DNA of 64,000 nucleotides from an uncultured Treponema sp. GTDB taxonomy: Bacteria; Spirochaetota; Spirochaetia; Treponematales; Treponemataceae. The number at the start of each line of letters is the position of its first letter. Position 1 is the first letter of the stretch. Positions 1 to 9,599 of this stretch are shown here, one piece after another. Made by a program: the position numbers and the translations under genes. Under the pieces are notes generated by a model, which worked only from the letters and a program-made list of their open reading frames with translations, searched no databases and was not told the origin of the DNA. The DNA is taken from contig CAJUBD010000003.1 in NCBI GenBank assembly GCA_910584475.1, positions 1-64,000 of the forward strand. The letters are read 5' to 3'.

Positions 1-2
1 GC

Positions 3-1688
3 GGGAAGTCCACCTACGACCTGATGGCCGAGGCGCACGGCACGGCGTACCGAAGGTTCCATGCGAAGGAGGCGATGCGGAAAATCCTGGAGAACGGGAA
101 CGACTACGAGCTTACCGAGGCGGACACCGCGAGGATTGCCGCCGCGGGATTTAGGAATCGGGAGTCGCTCGGCGACATCGGGAGGCTCGCAGAGGAAGCC
201 GGCAAGGTGGAGCTGTTCCAGAAAATCAGCGGCGCGGCATTCGGGCGGGAAGAAAGCGGGGAAAAATTGCAGGCAGGCGAAAAAGTCGAATGGATTGAAG
301 AAAGAAAGACCGAAAAACAAAAAGAACCGCAACAAGAAAAAACCGCTCAAGCCGCAGAACAGGTCATTCCCGAAGAAGAAGCCGAACAAAAAGAGGTGAC
401 TGCTGATCCGCGACAAGACGAAAATTCTTTGCCGTCTCAAATGAAGGAAATGAGGAAAATGATGGAGGAACAGAACAGGGCGATTAGGATGCTGCAAGAA
501 AAGCTCATTCAAGCGCAAAAAGAGAACTCCGAGCTTCACCAGACAATTTCCATGCTCCAAGCGCAAGGTCCAATAATGGACGACAAAAGCCAAGCGCACG
601 AAAGCGGCCGCGAGGAAGGCAGGGGCGAACGGCCAAACTCAGAGACACAGCACTTGAAGAACATAGACGGATTTTCCAGCGAAACCGCGTTCAATGTCAA
701 TCAGAAAATCCCCAAATTCGGAAAATTCAGCGAAGAGACAAAAAAGATTGAAATCAATGACGGCTGCGTTTTCCAAAAGTACATCGAACACCCGACCGAC
801 AAAAGCATGGACAAAATCCTCTACCTCGACCCAAAGCACACCCGCATAAACGAGAACGGCGAGGAAGTCCACACCTTTGAAATGTCCGCCCGCGAATATC
901 AGAAAATAATCAACGCGTCGGAAAAATACGAGGCGAGGAAACTGGACATGAAGAATGACTACGACTGGCTTTACGCGAACGAGGAGTATCAAACGGCTCT
1001 TAAAATCGACCACGACAAATTCAGAAGAAACACCGCCGCCAATTTCTTCCACAATGTCCGAGTTTCCTTCAGGGCGTCGGGCTGCCAGAACGTTGACGAC
1101 GCGATGAAATGCGCCCGCAACATTGTCGCGAAAATGACCCCCTACGAGCGGAAGCGTTTCAACGAACAACGGAACGAATACGGGGCGGAAAAATTCGACC
1201 AAATGCTGATCAAGCATTTCACGAACAACCGTCTCGAACTCACGGAAGAGGAGCTTGCCCGACTTGAAGTCGAGAGAAAGGAAAACAAGGACAGTTTGCT
1301 CGAGCAAATCAAAGACAAGGAAAAGGAGCCGCGCTACTTGCAAGACGGAGAAACAATCGGCGAAACGAAAACGACCGTCGGAAGCGACTTGAAAATCGCT
1401 CTCCACATGACGGGCTTCGACGGCAAACGGATTAAAACTCCAATCGACGACTTCAAAATCGTGAAAGTGACGGAAAACTTCCGACCCGACAAGGCAATTT
1501 TGTACTCGAAGAAAATGAAATCGTCGTACACAATTCCGCTTGCGACGCTCGAAGGCTACATCAAGGAAATGGAGCAAATCCAAGGCAAAATGGAAAAAGT
1601 GAAGGCGAAAAGCGAGAAAGTGGAGAAAAAACTTTTGAAAAGGAAAGAGAAGAGGCTCACGCTCGACACAGGAAGGGTCGGAAGATAA
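3..1688 (+). CDS. Partial hypothetical mobile-element protein, 5' end outside window
   Basis: The frame is open from the left edge, so the start lies outside the window; the first visible Met is at 24. The first ~80 visible residues are helical. Residues ~80-190 are very rich in Glu, Gln and Lys and look like a coiled coil. The C-terminal ~300 residues are charged and globular. I do not recognise a catalytic motif. It ends before a terminator-like hairpin and converges with the toxin-antitoxin-like pair. Because it faces a conjugation cluster it could be the C-terminal part of a relaxase or other DNA-processing protein, but that is inference from position only. Confidence 0.65.
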   Translation, partial: GKSTYDLMAEAHGTAYRRFHAKEAMRKILENGNDYELTEADTARIAAAGFRNRESLGDIGRLAEEAGKVELFQKISGAAFGREESGEKLQAGEKVEWIEERKTEKQKEPQQEKTAQAAEQVIPEEEAEQKEVTADPRQDENSLPSQMKEMRKMMEEQNRAIRMLQEKLIQAQKENSELHQTISMLQAQGPIMDDKSQAHESGREEGRGERPNSETQHLKNIDGFSSETAFNVNQKIPKFGKFSEETKKIEINDGCVFQKYIEHPTDKSMDKILYLDPKHTRINENGEEVHTFEMSAREYQKIINASEKYEARKLDMKNDYDWLYANEEYQTALKIDHDKFRRNTAANFFHNVRVSFRASGCQNVDDAMKCARNIVAKMTPYERKRFNEQRNEYGAEKFDQMLIKHFTNNRLELTEEELARLEVERKENKDSLLEQIKDKEKEPRYLQDGETIGETKTTVGSDLKIALHMTGFDGKRIKTPIDDFKIVKVTENFRPDKAILYSKKMKSSYTIPLATLEGYIKEMEQIQGKMEKVKAKSEKVEKKLLKRKEKRLTLDTGRVGR

Positions 1689-1692
1689 ATCG

Positions 1693-1723
1693 AACCCTTC
1701 CTAGTGCTTCTGGGGAGGGTTTT
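1693..1723 (+). terminator. Terminator-like hairpin after the partial gene
   Basis: The arms AACCCTTCC and GGGAGGGTT are complementary apart from one mismatch. They are separated by about a dozen bases and run into a TTTTATT tail. The hairpin lies 5 bp after the TAA of the plus-strand gene and just before the end of the convergent PIN gene. Confidence 0.6.
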
Positions 1724-1724
1724 A

Positions 1725-2240
1725 TTAAAATGACGACCGCCATTTTTCAATGCGCAGCGAGCATTCTCCATGCGGGAGGCGTGGATTTACATTTAGCAGT
1801 TCAACTAATCTTTCTGCTGCCTCTTTTTCAGTTATTATTTTGCTGGTGATTAAAGATTCAAACACATACAATATTCCGGAGACTTTTATTCCGTCTTTTT
1901 CGGCAAGATGGCGAAGCTTCGCATCGCCTGTAAGAAGCGTCGAAGAAATCTTTCTTGCATAATGCCACACGGAAATGTCAGCGATTGTCGCATTTGATTC
2001 TTTTTTGTGCAAGATGTCAACAATCTCAGACATCTCGGAACTTTCAAAACTTTTTACAAAAAGCGAATTCGATTTTATTTTATCGGTGATTTTGCTTTTC
2101 TGCTGTTCTTCCGTAATTTCTGCAACGACAAAATCCGTCGTATGAATTTCATACGGCAATTTAAAGAAAGAATCAAAAAGTTCTACAGAAAGCAAATCGA
2201 AAAATATATTTGAATCCGTTACGAGAACTTTTTCTGTCAT
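1725..2240 (-). CDS. PIN-domain ribonuclease, probable toxin
   Basis: This 171-residue protein has the layout of a PIN-fold RNase, the family of VapC-type toxins that cleave RNA with Mg2+. Candidate metal-binding acids are D9 (in LVTDSN), E41 (in VVAEI), D88 (in IADIS) and D106 (in LTGDAK), spaced as in PIN proteins. The start codon overlaps the stop of the upstream XRE-ImmA gene by 4 bp, so the two are translationally coupled and most likely form one toxin-antitoxin or regulator-effector unit. Assignment as a toxin rests on family and pairing and is not shown by the sequence itself. Confidence 0.75.
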   Translation of the reverse strand: MTEKVLVTDSNIFFDLLSVELFDSFFKLPYEIHTTDFVVAEITEEQQKSKITDKIKSNSLFVKSFESSEMSEIVDILHKKESNATIADISVWHYARKISSTLLTGDAKLRHLAEKDGIKVSGILYVFESLITSKIITEKEAAERLVELLNVNPRLPHGECSLRIEKWRSSF

Positions 2241-3307
2241 ACAAGCAAAAACTCCTTGCGGACATTCCCAACGGAAGTGTTCAAAAGAGAAGCGGCCTTT
2301 GACGCTGTAATCAATTCACTTGAAAGCGCCTTATAAACGAGGGATTTAAATCGTCCTGAATGTACATCGGGGAAAAGGGACTTTTCCATCGCAGATTTGA
2401 AGGCGAAATTGCTGTTTTTAGTTATGAAATACTGCTTGTACCTTCGTTCGCTTATAATTTCATTGTAACGCGCCTTGAACATCAGTGCGTCAATCGAAAT
2501 CCCGAATTGCTCTTGAAAATTCTTTAACTCTATATATGAAATATCGTGCCGTTTTTCGCCTATAATGGATTTGAAAAAATCACTTGGAACAAGCATCTCG
2601 TTCGCAAAAAGGTTGCAAAGCCGCTCCTGTTCTTTAAGCGCAATGTTTTCAAGAGAAAGCATTATATGCCCCAATTCGTGCAGACAAGTAAAACGCTTTC
2701 GCTCGGAATCAAAATTGCTGTTTACTACAATCATTGGAAAAGAATCGTTTATAAGGCTTGAAAGTCCGTCAAATTTTGCGGGCGCGTCAATCTCAAGAAC
2801 TTTGACACCGTGCCCTTCTAAAAGTTCGATGATGTTCACGATGCCGTCATCACCGATATTCCATTCCTTGCGAAGCGCTTTTGCCGCGTTTATGACATCG
2901 GTGTCATTGAAAATCGAACTTTTGAAAGGAATTTCAAAGCTCTTGCTTGCGACACAAATTTCTTCGATTTCGGAATATCGCTCGGCATAGTCCGAAACCT
3001 TTTCTTTTATCGCATTGCAGTCTTTCACGCTTAAAGAAGTTCTTTTACGGAAATTTATTGATTTCATAGAAAGCCTGAAAGGTCGGAAAAAATAATCGGG
3101 CGTTTTGTTTAAGGCGTTAGAAAATTTTATAACGATGGCGCTTCCCGGAATCGTTTCGCCCCTTTCGTATTTGGAGATGGTCATCTTTGAAACCGCGTCG
3201 CCCATTTTGCAAACCACTTCGTCCATGGAAAGCCCGAGCATGGTGCGTGCGTTTTTGAGCCGTCTCCCGAAAATGTTTTCACCGTCTGATTTTTTCATAG
3301 CACTCAT
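2237..3307 (-). CDS. XRE-family regulator fused to ImmA/IrrE metallopeptidase
   Basis: The 356-residue protein has an N-terminal helix-turn-helix of the XRE type at about residues 12-70. Its central ImmA/IrrE-like Zn peptidase carries HELGH at 210-214 and a likely third ligand at E237 (in FANEML). Such fusions cleave or bind partner regulators, and families of this kind are found paired with PIN proteins. The gene is first in a two-gene minus-strand operon and overlaps the PIN gene by 4 bp. It probably binds its own AT-rich upstream region (3,308-3,390) and acts as the antitoxin or sensor half. The partner specificity is inferred. Confidence 0.85.
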   Translation of the reverse strand: MSAMKKSDGENIFGRRLKNARTMLGLSMDEVVCKMGDAVSKMTISKYERGETIPGSAIVIKFSNALNKTPDYFFRPFRLSMKSINFRKRTSLSVKDCNAIKEKVSDYAERYSEIEEICVASKSFEIPFKSSIFNDTDVINAAKALRKEWNIGDDGIVNIIELLEGHGVKVLEIDAPAKFDGLSSLINDSFPMIVVNSNFDSERKRFTCLHELGHIMLSLENIALKEQERLCNLFANEMLVPSDFFKSIIGEKRHDISYIELKNFQEQFGISIDALMFKARYNEIISERRYKQYFITKNSNFAFKSAMEKSLFPDVHSGRFKSLVYKALSSELITASKAASLLNTSVGNVRKEFLLV

Positions 3308-3389
3308 ATTTACAAATATAACATTTTTCTTTTATTTTGTAAACTGAAAAAAAAACATATCGAAAATTCATCGCCTAACATACGACCCC

Positions 3390-3419
3390 GCAAGGGGGGC
3401 GAAATTTCGTTCCCCTTGC
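3390..3419. repeat. Hairpin between XRE-ImmA and DUF4177 genes
   Basis: The arms GCAAGGGG and CCCCTTGC enclose a GAAATTTC palindrome. No T-run follows directly on either strand, so it may be a weak terminator or a binding site. Confidence 0.35.
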
Positions 3420-3454
3420 CTTGTGAGAAGCGGCTTTGCTTTCGGGCGTCCGCC

Positions 3455-3673
3455 CTAGTAACCTCTGCCGTAGTCATCGTAGCCGAAAGAAGGCGATTTT
3501 TTTTGCTTCGGGCGTTTCATCATTCCGTGACCTTTCATTCCCATTCCCATTCCTGATTCCGGAACATTAACCAATTCCCATCCTTCATCGCCGAGCTTGT
3601 TCAATGTAGTTACATCTTTAACATCGTCAAGCGTTATTTTCTTGTATTCCCATCTCGTCAAGTCTTCCGCCAT
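3455..3673 (-). CDS. Small DUF4177-like protein
   Basis: A 72-residue protein starting at the Met of MAEDLTRWEYK; a purine-rich GGGGG lies upstream, and a longer upstream extension looks non-coding. The N-terminal half has the WEYK...LN.LG.EGWELV pattern typical of DUF4177, a small fold found in many bacteria with no assigned reaction. The C-terminal half is low complexity with GMGMGM and a basic tail ending in Gly/Tyr. It lies downstream of the trb cluster, beyond a strong palindromic terminator, and is probably a separate transcription unit. Confidence 0.7.
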   Translation of the reverse strand: MAEDLTRWEYKKITLDDVKDVTTLNKLGDEGWELVNVPESGMGMGMKGHGMMKRPKQKKSPSFGYDDYGRGY

Positions 3674-3753
3674 AGTTCTGCCCCCATAAAAAGTCAAGAG
3701 TGAAAGTCGCAATCCTTCCGGCTTGCTAACAATTTCGCGATTGACTTTTTAGC

Positions 3754-3816
3754 GTGCGCGTTTAGCAACTTGTTGCGACGCGCACAGTATATAAGCAAGT
3801 TTGCAACGCAAACTTG
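3754..3816. repeat. Two consecutive perfect hairpins
   Basis: GTGCGCG (3,754-3,760) pairs with CGCGCAC (3,779-3,785), and CAAGTTTGC (3,796-3,804) pairs with GCAAACTTG (3,808-3,816). Together with the palindromic terminator just downstream they make a 100-bp stretch of three stem-loops between trbL and the DUF4177 gene, with no coding potential seen. Confidence 0.55.
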
Positions 3817-3818
3817 TC

Positions 3819-3860
3819 ATGATAAAAATGCCGCGTTATTTCAGCGGCGTTTTTATCATA
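3819..3860 (-). terminator. Bidirectional terminator at the end of the trb operon
   Basis: Near-perfect arms at 3,821-3,834 and 3,844-3,857 (GATAAAAATGCCGC against GCGGCGTTTTTATC) give a GC-rich stem with A/T tracts on both outer flanks, usable on both strands. It lies ~55 bp beyond the trbL stop. Confidence 0.7.
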
Positions 3861-3913
3861 ACTCCTTGTAAATTTCATTATAGTTCGACAGTCTCGCGCT
3901 GTCAAGCGTTTTG

Positions 3914-6109
3914 TCACGCGTCGGACGGATGCTGCGTCGGGTGAAGGTTTGTCGGCGTCGCCTTGTCGTTCTGTTTTTTCAGCCTGTCAACCGCCTTGCC
4001 CACGATGCCTTTTTTGCCGTCGTCTCCTGAAAGCAGTTTTTGGATGGCGTTTTGCTGATCTTTCATCGTCGCTTGCTGTTCTCGGTCTTCTTCTTTGAAC
4101 TTTTGTCCCGCCTTCAGGAATCCTGTCGTATTACTGCCGTCGGCACTCCTATGCACCGCGTCCTTGCCCGTGAGGGCCTTTGTCGCCGCGTCGCCGAATT
4201 TTTGCTTCGCCGCCGCGCCGAGGAGTCCTGCCGCGGCCTTTCCGCCCGCCTTGTTCGCGAGGCTTTCCCGCTCCTTCGCGCCGCCGTAGTCGCCGGGATG
4301 CCTTCCCATCTCGTCCTGCATCCCCTCCTTTCCCTGCCTGAACGCCGCGCCCATTCCTCTTCCGAGCGATGCCGCGCCCATTCCGCCGCGCACCGCTCCT
4401 TGTCCCGCCTTGACCATCGCGCCGGCCGCGCCCATTCCCGCCTTTGCCGCGCCTCCGGCGACATGCGCCGCGTGCATAGCCCCGTGCGCCAGCTGGCTCA
4501 GCTCGCCCATTCCCATGGACGGCTGTCCCGACGTGATCGTGTTCGCGATTTTCTCGGCGTTCATGGCGAAAAGGGTTCCCATTATGAGGGTGAATATGTA
4601 GAGCACGAGCGTCATCAGGCTGTTGATGTCGCTGGCCACGAGCATCTCGAATCCAAGGTTCATGAACATTCCGAATACGAAGAAGCAGATCGTCATTATG
4701 ACCATCATCTTCGCGAAATAGCTTATGAACAGCTTCATTATGTTCTGCGCGTAGGACTTTACGCAGTCAAGGAAAAGGCACGGAAGGAAAACCAGTATTA
4801 GCGCAGTGGCTATTTGATATTCCAAAATCGTGATTATGTACTCGCAAAGAAGAATTATCGTGCAGAGTATGATGCCGGCCCAATAAATGACGAATTTTAT
4901 GACGTACATCAGCAGTCCTGCCGCCGTTTGCAATGTGGCCCCTTTCGCGCCCATGTTCTTGCCTTGCTCCTTGAATGTCAGCTCCTTGAACGTTTGGTCT
5001 TTTTCGTCGAAATAATGGCTTATGCTGAAAGTGCAAAGCTCCGCGATGAACGCCGACAGGCTGAGCATCGAATACGGGGAAATGTATTCGGTGTAGTTGC
5101 CGTAGGAATCTTTCACGTACGGATTGAGGTTGAGCAGTGCGCTGTCGGCCTTTCTCGGGTCGTTCTGGTTTCCGAGAATTCTGTTCATGTATCCCAAGAT
5201 TTCTTCGTTCGTCATTTCTTTGATTTCCTCTTCGTCCTTGTCGGTGAAAATTTTTATTATTCCCCGCATCTGGACGAGCGCCTGTTGCATGATGCTTCCG
5301 CTGATGACTTTTTTCTCCCCATTTACATTTGCCGTCACCTTTTTTCCGTTCAGTACTTTTTTTGCCTGAGCCGCCGCTTTTTTTGCCCTCCTCGATGCGA
5401 ACACGCCGCCGAAAACGCTTTGGTCGCGAATCCTTTCTCCCTTGTCGTTATAGCGGACGGCTACCTGATAGGTGCCTCCGTGGTCATAGTGCGTCTCCAT
5501 TTTGGTGGTAAAGGTCGTGAATCCGTTGTCCTGTTTCCACTTGTTCAGTTTTTCGTCCGTCAGGCCCCATCCTTTCAGCTGTTGCAGCAGCTCGTCGGAT
5601 ATGTAGTTGTCTTTCCCCTCCACCTGGCCTTCTTTCAAAAGGTCGAGTATGTCGTCCGCGCCGGATGACCAAGTGTTCCGCAGCTGTACGGCGAGGGCCG
5701 CGCAGTTATCCTCAAGAATGGCTTTTCCGCCTGAAAAATTTATTCCGATGCTGCTCGCGTAATAGAGGCATTTTTCGCAAACTGTCGGATAAAACGCCAT
5801 CGTTACTATGAATATCACGGACTTGAACACAGTGTCAACAAAAAATTTTTTTATTTCCTGTGCGCCAAACCACATCTTGATGCAAGAAAGCACGATATGC
5901 AAAAAGGCGAAGAAAATCATGGTTTTCGATGCCAAGTCCATGAAATTGTACATCAGCATGGAGAATGCCCTGAGAGGCATGACCAAAGGCATGTCAAGGC
6001 CGCGGACATCGCCTACTGCGCCTTCACGAGTGAAGTCAAAATTTGGAATGGCAAATGCCGTTCCGCAAATCGCAACAAGCATTAGCATGAAAACGATTTT
6101 CTTTTTCAT
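3914..6109 (-). CDS. trbL: TrbL/VirB6-like inner-membrane channel protein
   Basis: The protein has 731 residues when started at the Met of MKKKIVFMLML, which is preceded by a GGAGA ribosome site. An N-terminal signal-like segment is followed by a hydrophobic helix and a soluble insert. A block of hydrophobic helices at about residues 395-520 is typical of TrbL/VirB6 polytopic channel proteins. The C-terminus is rich in Gly, Ala and Met and then becomes polar. The family forms part of the inner-membrane translocation pore. It is the last gene of the minus-strand trb cluster, after trbJ, as in the P-type order. Length is greater than for many VirB6 proteins, mostly because of the insert and tail. 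Confidence 0.85.
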   Translation of the reverse strand: MKKKIVFMLMLVAICGTAFAIPNFDFTREGAVGDVRGLDMPLVMPLRAFSMLMYNFMDLASKTMIFFAFLHIVLSCIKMWFGAQEIKKFFVDTVFKSVIFIVTMAFYPTVCEKCLYYASSIGINFSGGKAILEDNCAALAVQLRNTWSSGADDILDLLKEGQVEGKDNYISDELLQQLKGWGLTDEKLNKWKQDNGFTTFTTKMETHYDHGGTYQVAVRYNDKGERIRDQSVFGGVFASRRAKKAAAQAKKVLNGKKVTANVNGEKKVISGSIMQQALVQMRGIIKIFTDKDEEEIKEMTNEEILGYMNRILGNQNDPRKADSALLNLNPYVKDSYGNYTEYISPYSMLSLSAFIAELCTFSISHYFDEKDQTFKELTFKEQGKNMGAKGATLQTAAGLLMYVIKFVIYWAGIILCTIILLCEYIITILEYQIATALILVFLPCLFLDCVKSYAQNIMKLFISYFAKMMVIMTICFFVFGMFMNLGFEMLVASDINSLMTLVLYIFTLIMGTLFAMNAEKIANTITSGQPSMGMGELSQLAHGAMHAAHVAGGAAKAGMGAAGAMVKAGQGAVRGGMGAASLGRGMGAAFRQGKEGMQDEMGRHPGDYGGAKERESLANKAGGKAAAGLLGAAAKQKFGDAATKALTGKDAVHRSADGSNTTGFLKAGQKFKEEDREQQATMKDQQNAIQKLLSGDDGKKGIVGKAVDRLKKQNDKATPTNLHPTQHPSDA

Positions 6110-6120
6110 ACAAGGTCTCC

Positions 6121-7104
6121 TCAATCAAAAACATCGTCGCTGTTGAAAACTGTGTTTCGTGAATTTTCGACAGCCATATTGTCTTCTGCCTCTTCTATTG
6201 CCTCTTGCTGTTGTATCGCCTTCTTTTGTTCATCCGTCTTTATTTTTTGCGCTTGAAGCCCCATCGCCTCGTCCATTTTGACTCCTAGGTTTTCCAGTTG
6301 CGTCGTCATCGTTCCAAGAGTTGAGGTTGACAGCTCGTACTGCGCGTACAAGTCGCCGTCGGCAATTTCCCGCGACAATATCCTCACCGCTTCGCCCATT
6401 CCCAGTCCCTTTTCATAGGCCTCTTTGCAGGCAGTTTGTGAACCTGCGACGCATTTGCTCACGACGACATCGCTCAGCATCGCTTCGCTTAGTCTTATCG
6501 TCGCGTAGTTTCTCGGACTCATTCCGTATTTTCTCATTATCGCCCGCCGCTGCCTGTAAGTGAGTTTTCCCGCCCAGATGTCCGCTTGCTCTTGTATTTG
6601 GTCTTTTGAATGTTGCCACGCATTTTTGGTGAAGCCCGCGATGTCCTTTTGCGGATCGCCCGCTCCGCAAAGGTCGGCGACGGAAAATTTCATTCCTCCA
6701 TATTCAATGCCCTCCCTCGTAAGTTCGTCCTGCAAGCGGTTTACGCGGTTCATGTTGTCGTTCACGGCTTTCGTTATGTCCTGCGCGGAATTCCTGACCC
6801 CCGTGATGACTTCAAACGGATTGTCTTTCATTCCCGCAAAATTCTCGCCAAGATTGCCGAATGAAGACCAGTCAATCGCCATCATCTGTTGCGCCGCCTG
6901 TTCAATTCGCTTGTATGTGTTTTGGACGTTCTCGATCGCGTGTTGAATTTCCTGATAGCCTTGATATACTTTTTCGATCGCCTGCATTAGGTTGGCCGCG
7001 TCGAATGTAGGATACCCCTGCGCGAACGCCCCGCCTGAAAGGGCGAAACACAGCGCGATTGCGCAAATTACTTTCTTTTTCGCTGTTTTGACAAAATTTC
7101 CCAT
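6121..7104 (-). CDS. trbJ: TrbJ/VirB5-like secreted conjugation protein
   Basis: A 327-residue protein with a signal peptide (hydrophobic ~12-28, cut near AFA) and then the TFDAANLMQAIEKV-type start and long amphipathic helices seen in TrbJ. VirB5/TrbJ proteins are periplasmic or minor pilus components. Two cysteines in the middle (SKCVAG...TACKE) may form a disulphide. The C-terminus is Gln/Glu-rich. It lies between trbE and trbL in the same operon, with a GGAGAA site before the start. Confidence 0.85.
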   Translation of the reverse strand: MGNFVKTAKKKVICAIALCFALSGGAFAQGYPTFDAANLMQAIEKVYQGYQEIQHAIENVQNTYKRIEQAAQQMMAIDWSSFGNLGENFAGMKDNPFEVITGVRNSAQDITKAVNDNMNRVNRLQDELTREGIEYGGMKFSVADLCGAGDPQKDIAGFTKNAWQHSKDQIQEQADIWAGKLTYRQRRAIMRKYGMSPRNYATIRLSEAMLSDVVVSKCVAGSQTACKEAYEKGLGMGEAVRILSREIADGDLYAQYELSTSTLGTMTTQLENLGVKMDEAMGLQAQKIKTDEQKKAIQQQEAIEEAEDNMAVENSRNTVFNSDDVFD

Positions 7105-7106
7105 TT

Positions 7107-9599
7107 TTATTCTCCTTGCGCTCCATAGCGCGACATATACTGGCTTGTGTCGAAACCTTGTTTTTCAAGGATTTCCACGGCAAGTTCCTTTCCCGAATTC
7201 CTTCCGTATTTCTTTTCCAATGCGTCAAGCACCGCTTTTTGCGGATTGAGCAGCGCGAGTTGGAATCCGTCCAGTTCCAGTTGGAACATGCGCACTCCGT
7301 TCGCGGACTTGTAAAGATAGTCTCTTTTCATTCTGGCAAGCGACAGCGCCTCGATTTCGCTGTCGCTCAAATCGAATTTTTTGTAGTATTGCTTGACGAG
7401 TTCCGTTGACGCGCTGGGGTCTGCGAGATAGAACTTCGTCTGGCACTGGCTCGCGATTGTCGTCGAAAGCGAGGAGTTCGCCGCTTTTGAAACTTCCTGA
7501 GTGGCGAAAACCACCGCGACCCGCTTTTTTCGGAGCGTCAAAAGCCATTCTTCAATTCGGGCGGCGAAATACGGGTTGTCAAGGAACACCCACGCCTCGT
7601 CCAAGACAAGCAGCGTCGACTTTCCGTTCTCGTCGTTCGGCGCGGCGAATCGGCTTTCGATCATTCTGAAAATGTACATCAACGCTGGCGTTACGCACGA
7701 GCTTCCCATTTGCATCAAGATTCCCATTTCTATCATAAGGAAGCGGTTGTCTATGACGCTCTCCCCGTGAGCGTCGAAAATCCGCCCGTATTGCCCGTCG
7801 AGCGTGTATGGCTGGATTGTGTCGCAGACATCCTCGTCCTGACAATAAAGCTGGAATGTCGTGATGTCGCGCCGCTCCACCTCTTTTGTGTCGCGCAGCT
7901 GAGTCAAGGCAGTCCTTATCGCCTCGGTCTGCCTTGCCGTGACGGTCATTCCCTGCTCCGTGAGGCAAAGCTCGATGAACTAGCAGGCCCAAGTCAGCTG
8001 TTCCTCCGTCTCAAGTTCCCTCAAAGGCTGAAACGCCGTCGCGTCTGCTCCTGGCTCTAGATACGCGCCGCCCGCCGCCATGCAAACGCCCCTTGCCGTC
8101 TTGTCTTTGTCCAAAACGATTATATTTGCGCCCGGATATTTTAAAAACTGGGTTTCAAGCAAGCAAAGGAATGTGGATTTTCCCGCGCCGGCAGGCCCGA
8201 AAATAAACGAGTGGAAAACGTCGCCCACATTCAGCTGCAAGAAAAATGGAGAGCCGTAAGACGATGCTGTAAGCAATGGCGCTTGGCAGCCAAAATGCTC
8301 GTCCGTCCAACGGTTGTAAAAATCGCCCGTCCAACAAGACGAGAGCGGTATTATGTGAGCGAGGTTGCCCGAGGAAAGCAGCGTTTTGTGGTTGTTTGCG
8401 TAGACGTTTCCCGGCATCATTCCGAGCCATGCTTGAAACGAATTCAAGCCCGCGGACTTCGCTCCGAATCCGCACGAGTTGATCAAGGTCGAGATGTAGC
8501 GAGCCTTGTCCTGAGCCACGTTGTAGTTTTTGTCCCATACTTCCACGCAGGACGTGTAGTAGCCGAACGAAACGACGTCGTTTGAAAGCGAGACTTTCGC
8601 CTCGTTCGTATCCTCCTCGAACGCTATCGCCGCCGGGTCAACGCGGTCGGTGGATATGTTCCCCGCCGTCTCCACAAAGACCTGTCCCCACGATTTCCGC
8701 GAGTTGTTGAAACGCTTTTGGTATTTTTCTATGAGCTTCGCGGAAATCTGCTTGTCCATTGAAATCCATCTTGTCACCCAGCGATACTCGACGCTCGCGT
8801 GGTTGAGCATGTCGAACACGGCGGGGTATGTCGCTGACGGAAAGTCGCGCACCTCGACTACGGGACACCAGTGCTCTCCGACTTTCATGCAGCTTCCTGT
8901 CTGAACGTCCTCGTCGGTTATGAACTGGTCGAAGAAAATCGGAATTTTCGGTGCTTTGGTCGCCCGCCACCTCGTCGAAATCGAGGATTTTATGTAGGTG
9001 ACGACTTCCCCGTCGTTGAGGGCGTTTACCGCGATATGCGCCCTTATATATGAGACAACTTCTTCCGTCCTGTCTCGGAAAAACTGAATTTCCTTTGAAA
9101 TGTTCTCCATTTTGTAATAGTCGTCGCCGTCATCCTCGTCTTTTTTGTACAGGAATCCTTTTCCTTTCGTAACAATGTCGGGCGAAACTTCGTAAGTGAA
9201 CGTGAGAAAAAAGTAGTTCAAAAAATGCTCCGCTTTGTTCTTGAAGTTGTCGCGTCGGCGCGAGTCCATCAAGTAACCGAGCGCATTGTCCCACTCGCAC
9301 CCCGGATAGCGGGTTGTTTTTTCCCTGCGCACCTCGAAATGCGCCGCCCAGCCCGAGCCGAGCCTTTTGATTGATTCGTTGAAGCATCGCGAGATTGCCG
9401 CGACGCTTTCCGCAGACGAGCTTCCCAAGTCTGGACATACGAAAGAATATGTCCTCATGAGCGCGCCTGGCTTCAAAAAAACGATTCCCTCGTCCTCTTT
9501 TCCGATGAGGAAGTTGTACGGCAAATAATAGCAGAGACGGTTCGTCCTTTCTTTTTGCGAAAGGCGGAATTTCCAGCCTTCGAAATTGACCCCCAGCAT
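7107..9599 (-). pseudogene. trbE: TrbE/VirB4 conjugation ATPase interrupted by an in-frame amber codon
   Basis: One continuous frame of about 830 codons encodes the VirB4 ATPase that powers pilus assembly and transfer. The N-terminal half carries Walker A (GPAGAGKST, about residues 468-476) and the second half Walker B (LLVLDEAW). A single TAG at 7,980-7,982 follows ...EEQLTWAC, and the same frame resumes with FIELCLTEQG. No indel is present, so the break is one nonsense codon rather than a frameshift. A Met ten codons after the stop could restart the C-terminal part, but that product would lack Walker A. Either the gene is dead or the codon is read through. The start is immediately after the trbD stop and in the same frame. 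Confidence 0.9.

Noticed and set aside
4040..4801. Long plus-strand open frame opposite trbL
   Set aside because: It is the antisense image of a Gly/Ala-rich coding region, has no ribosome site or domain, and is explained by base composition.
7980..7982. General recoding of TAG as a sense codon in this organism or phage
   Set aside because: TAG is a normal stop in several genes here, for example the tail tube, MuB-like and gp36-like genes, and read-through of those would produce nonsense extensions.
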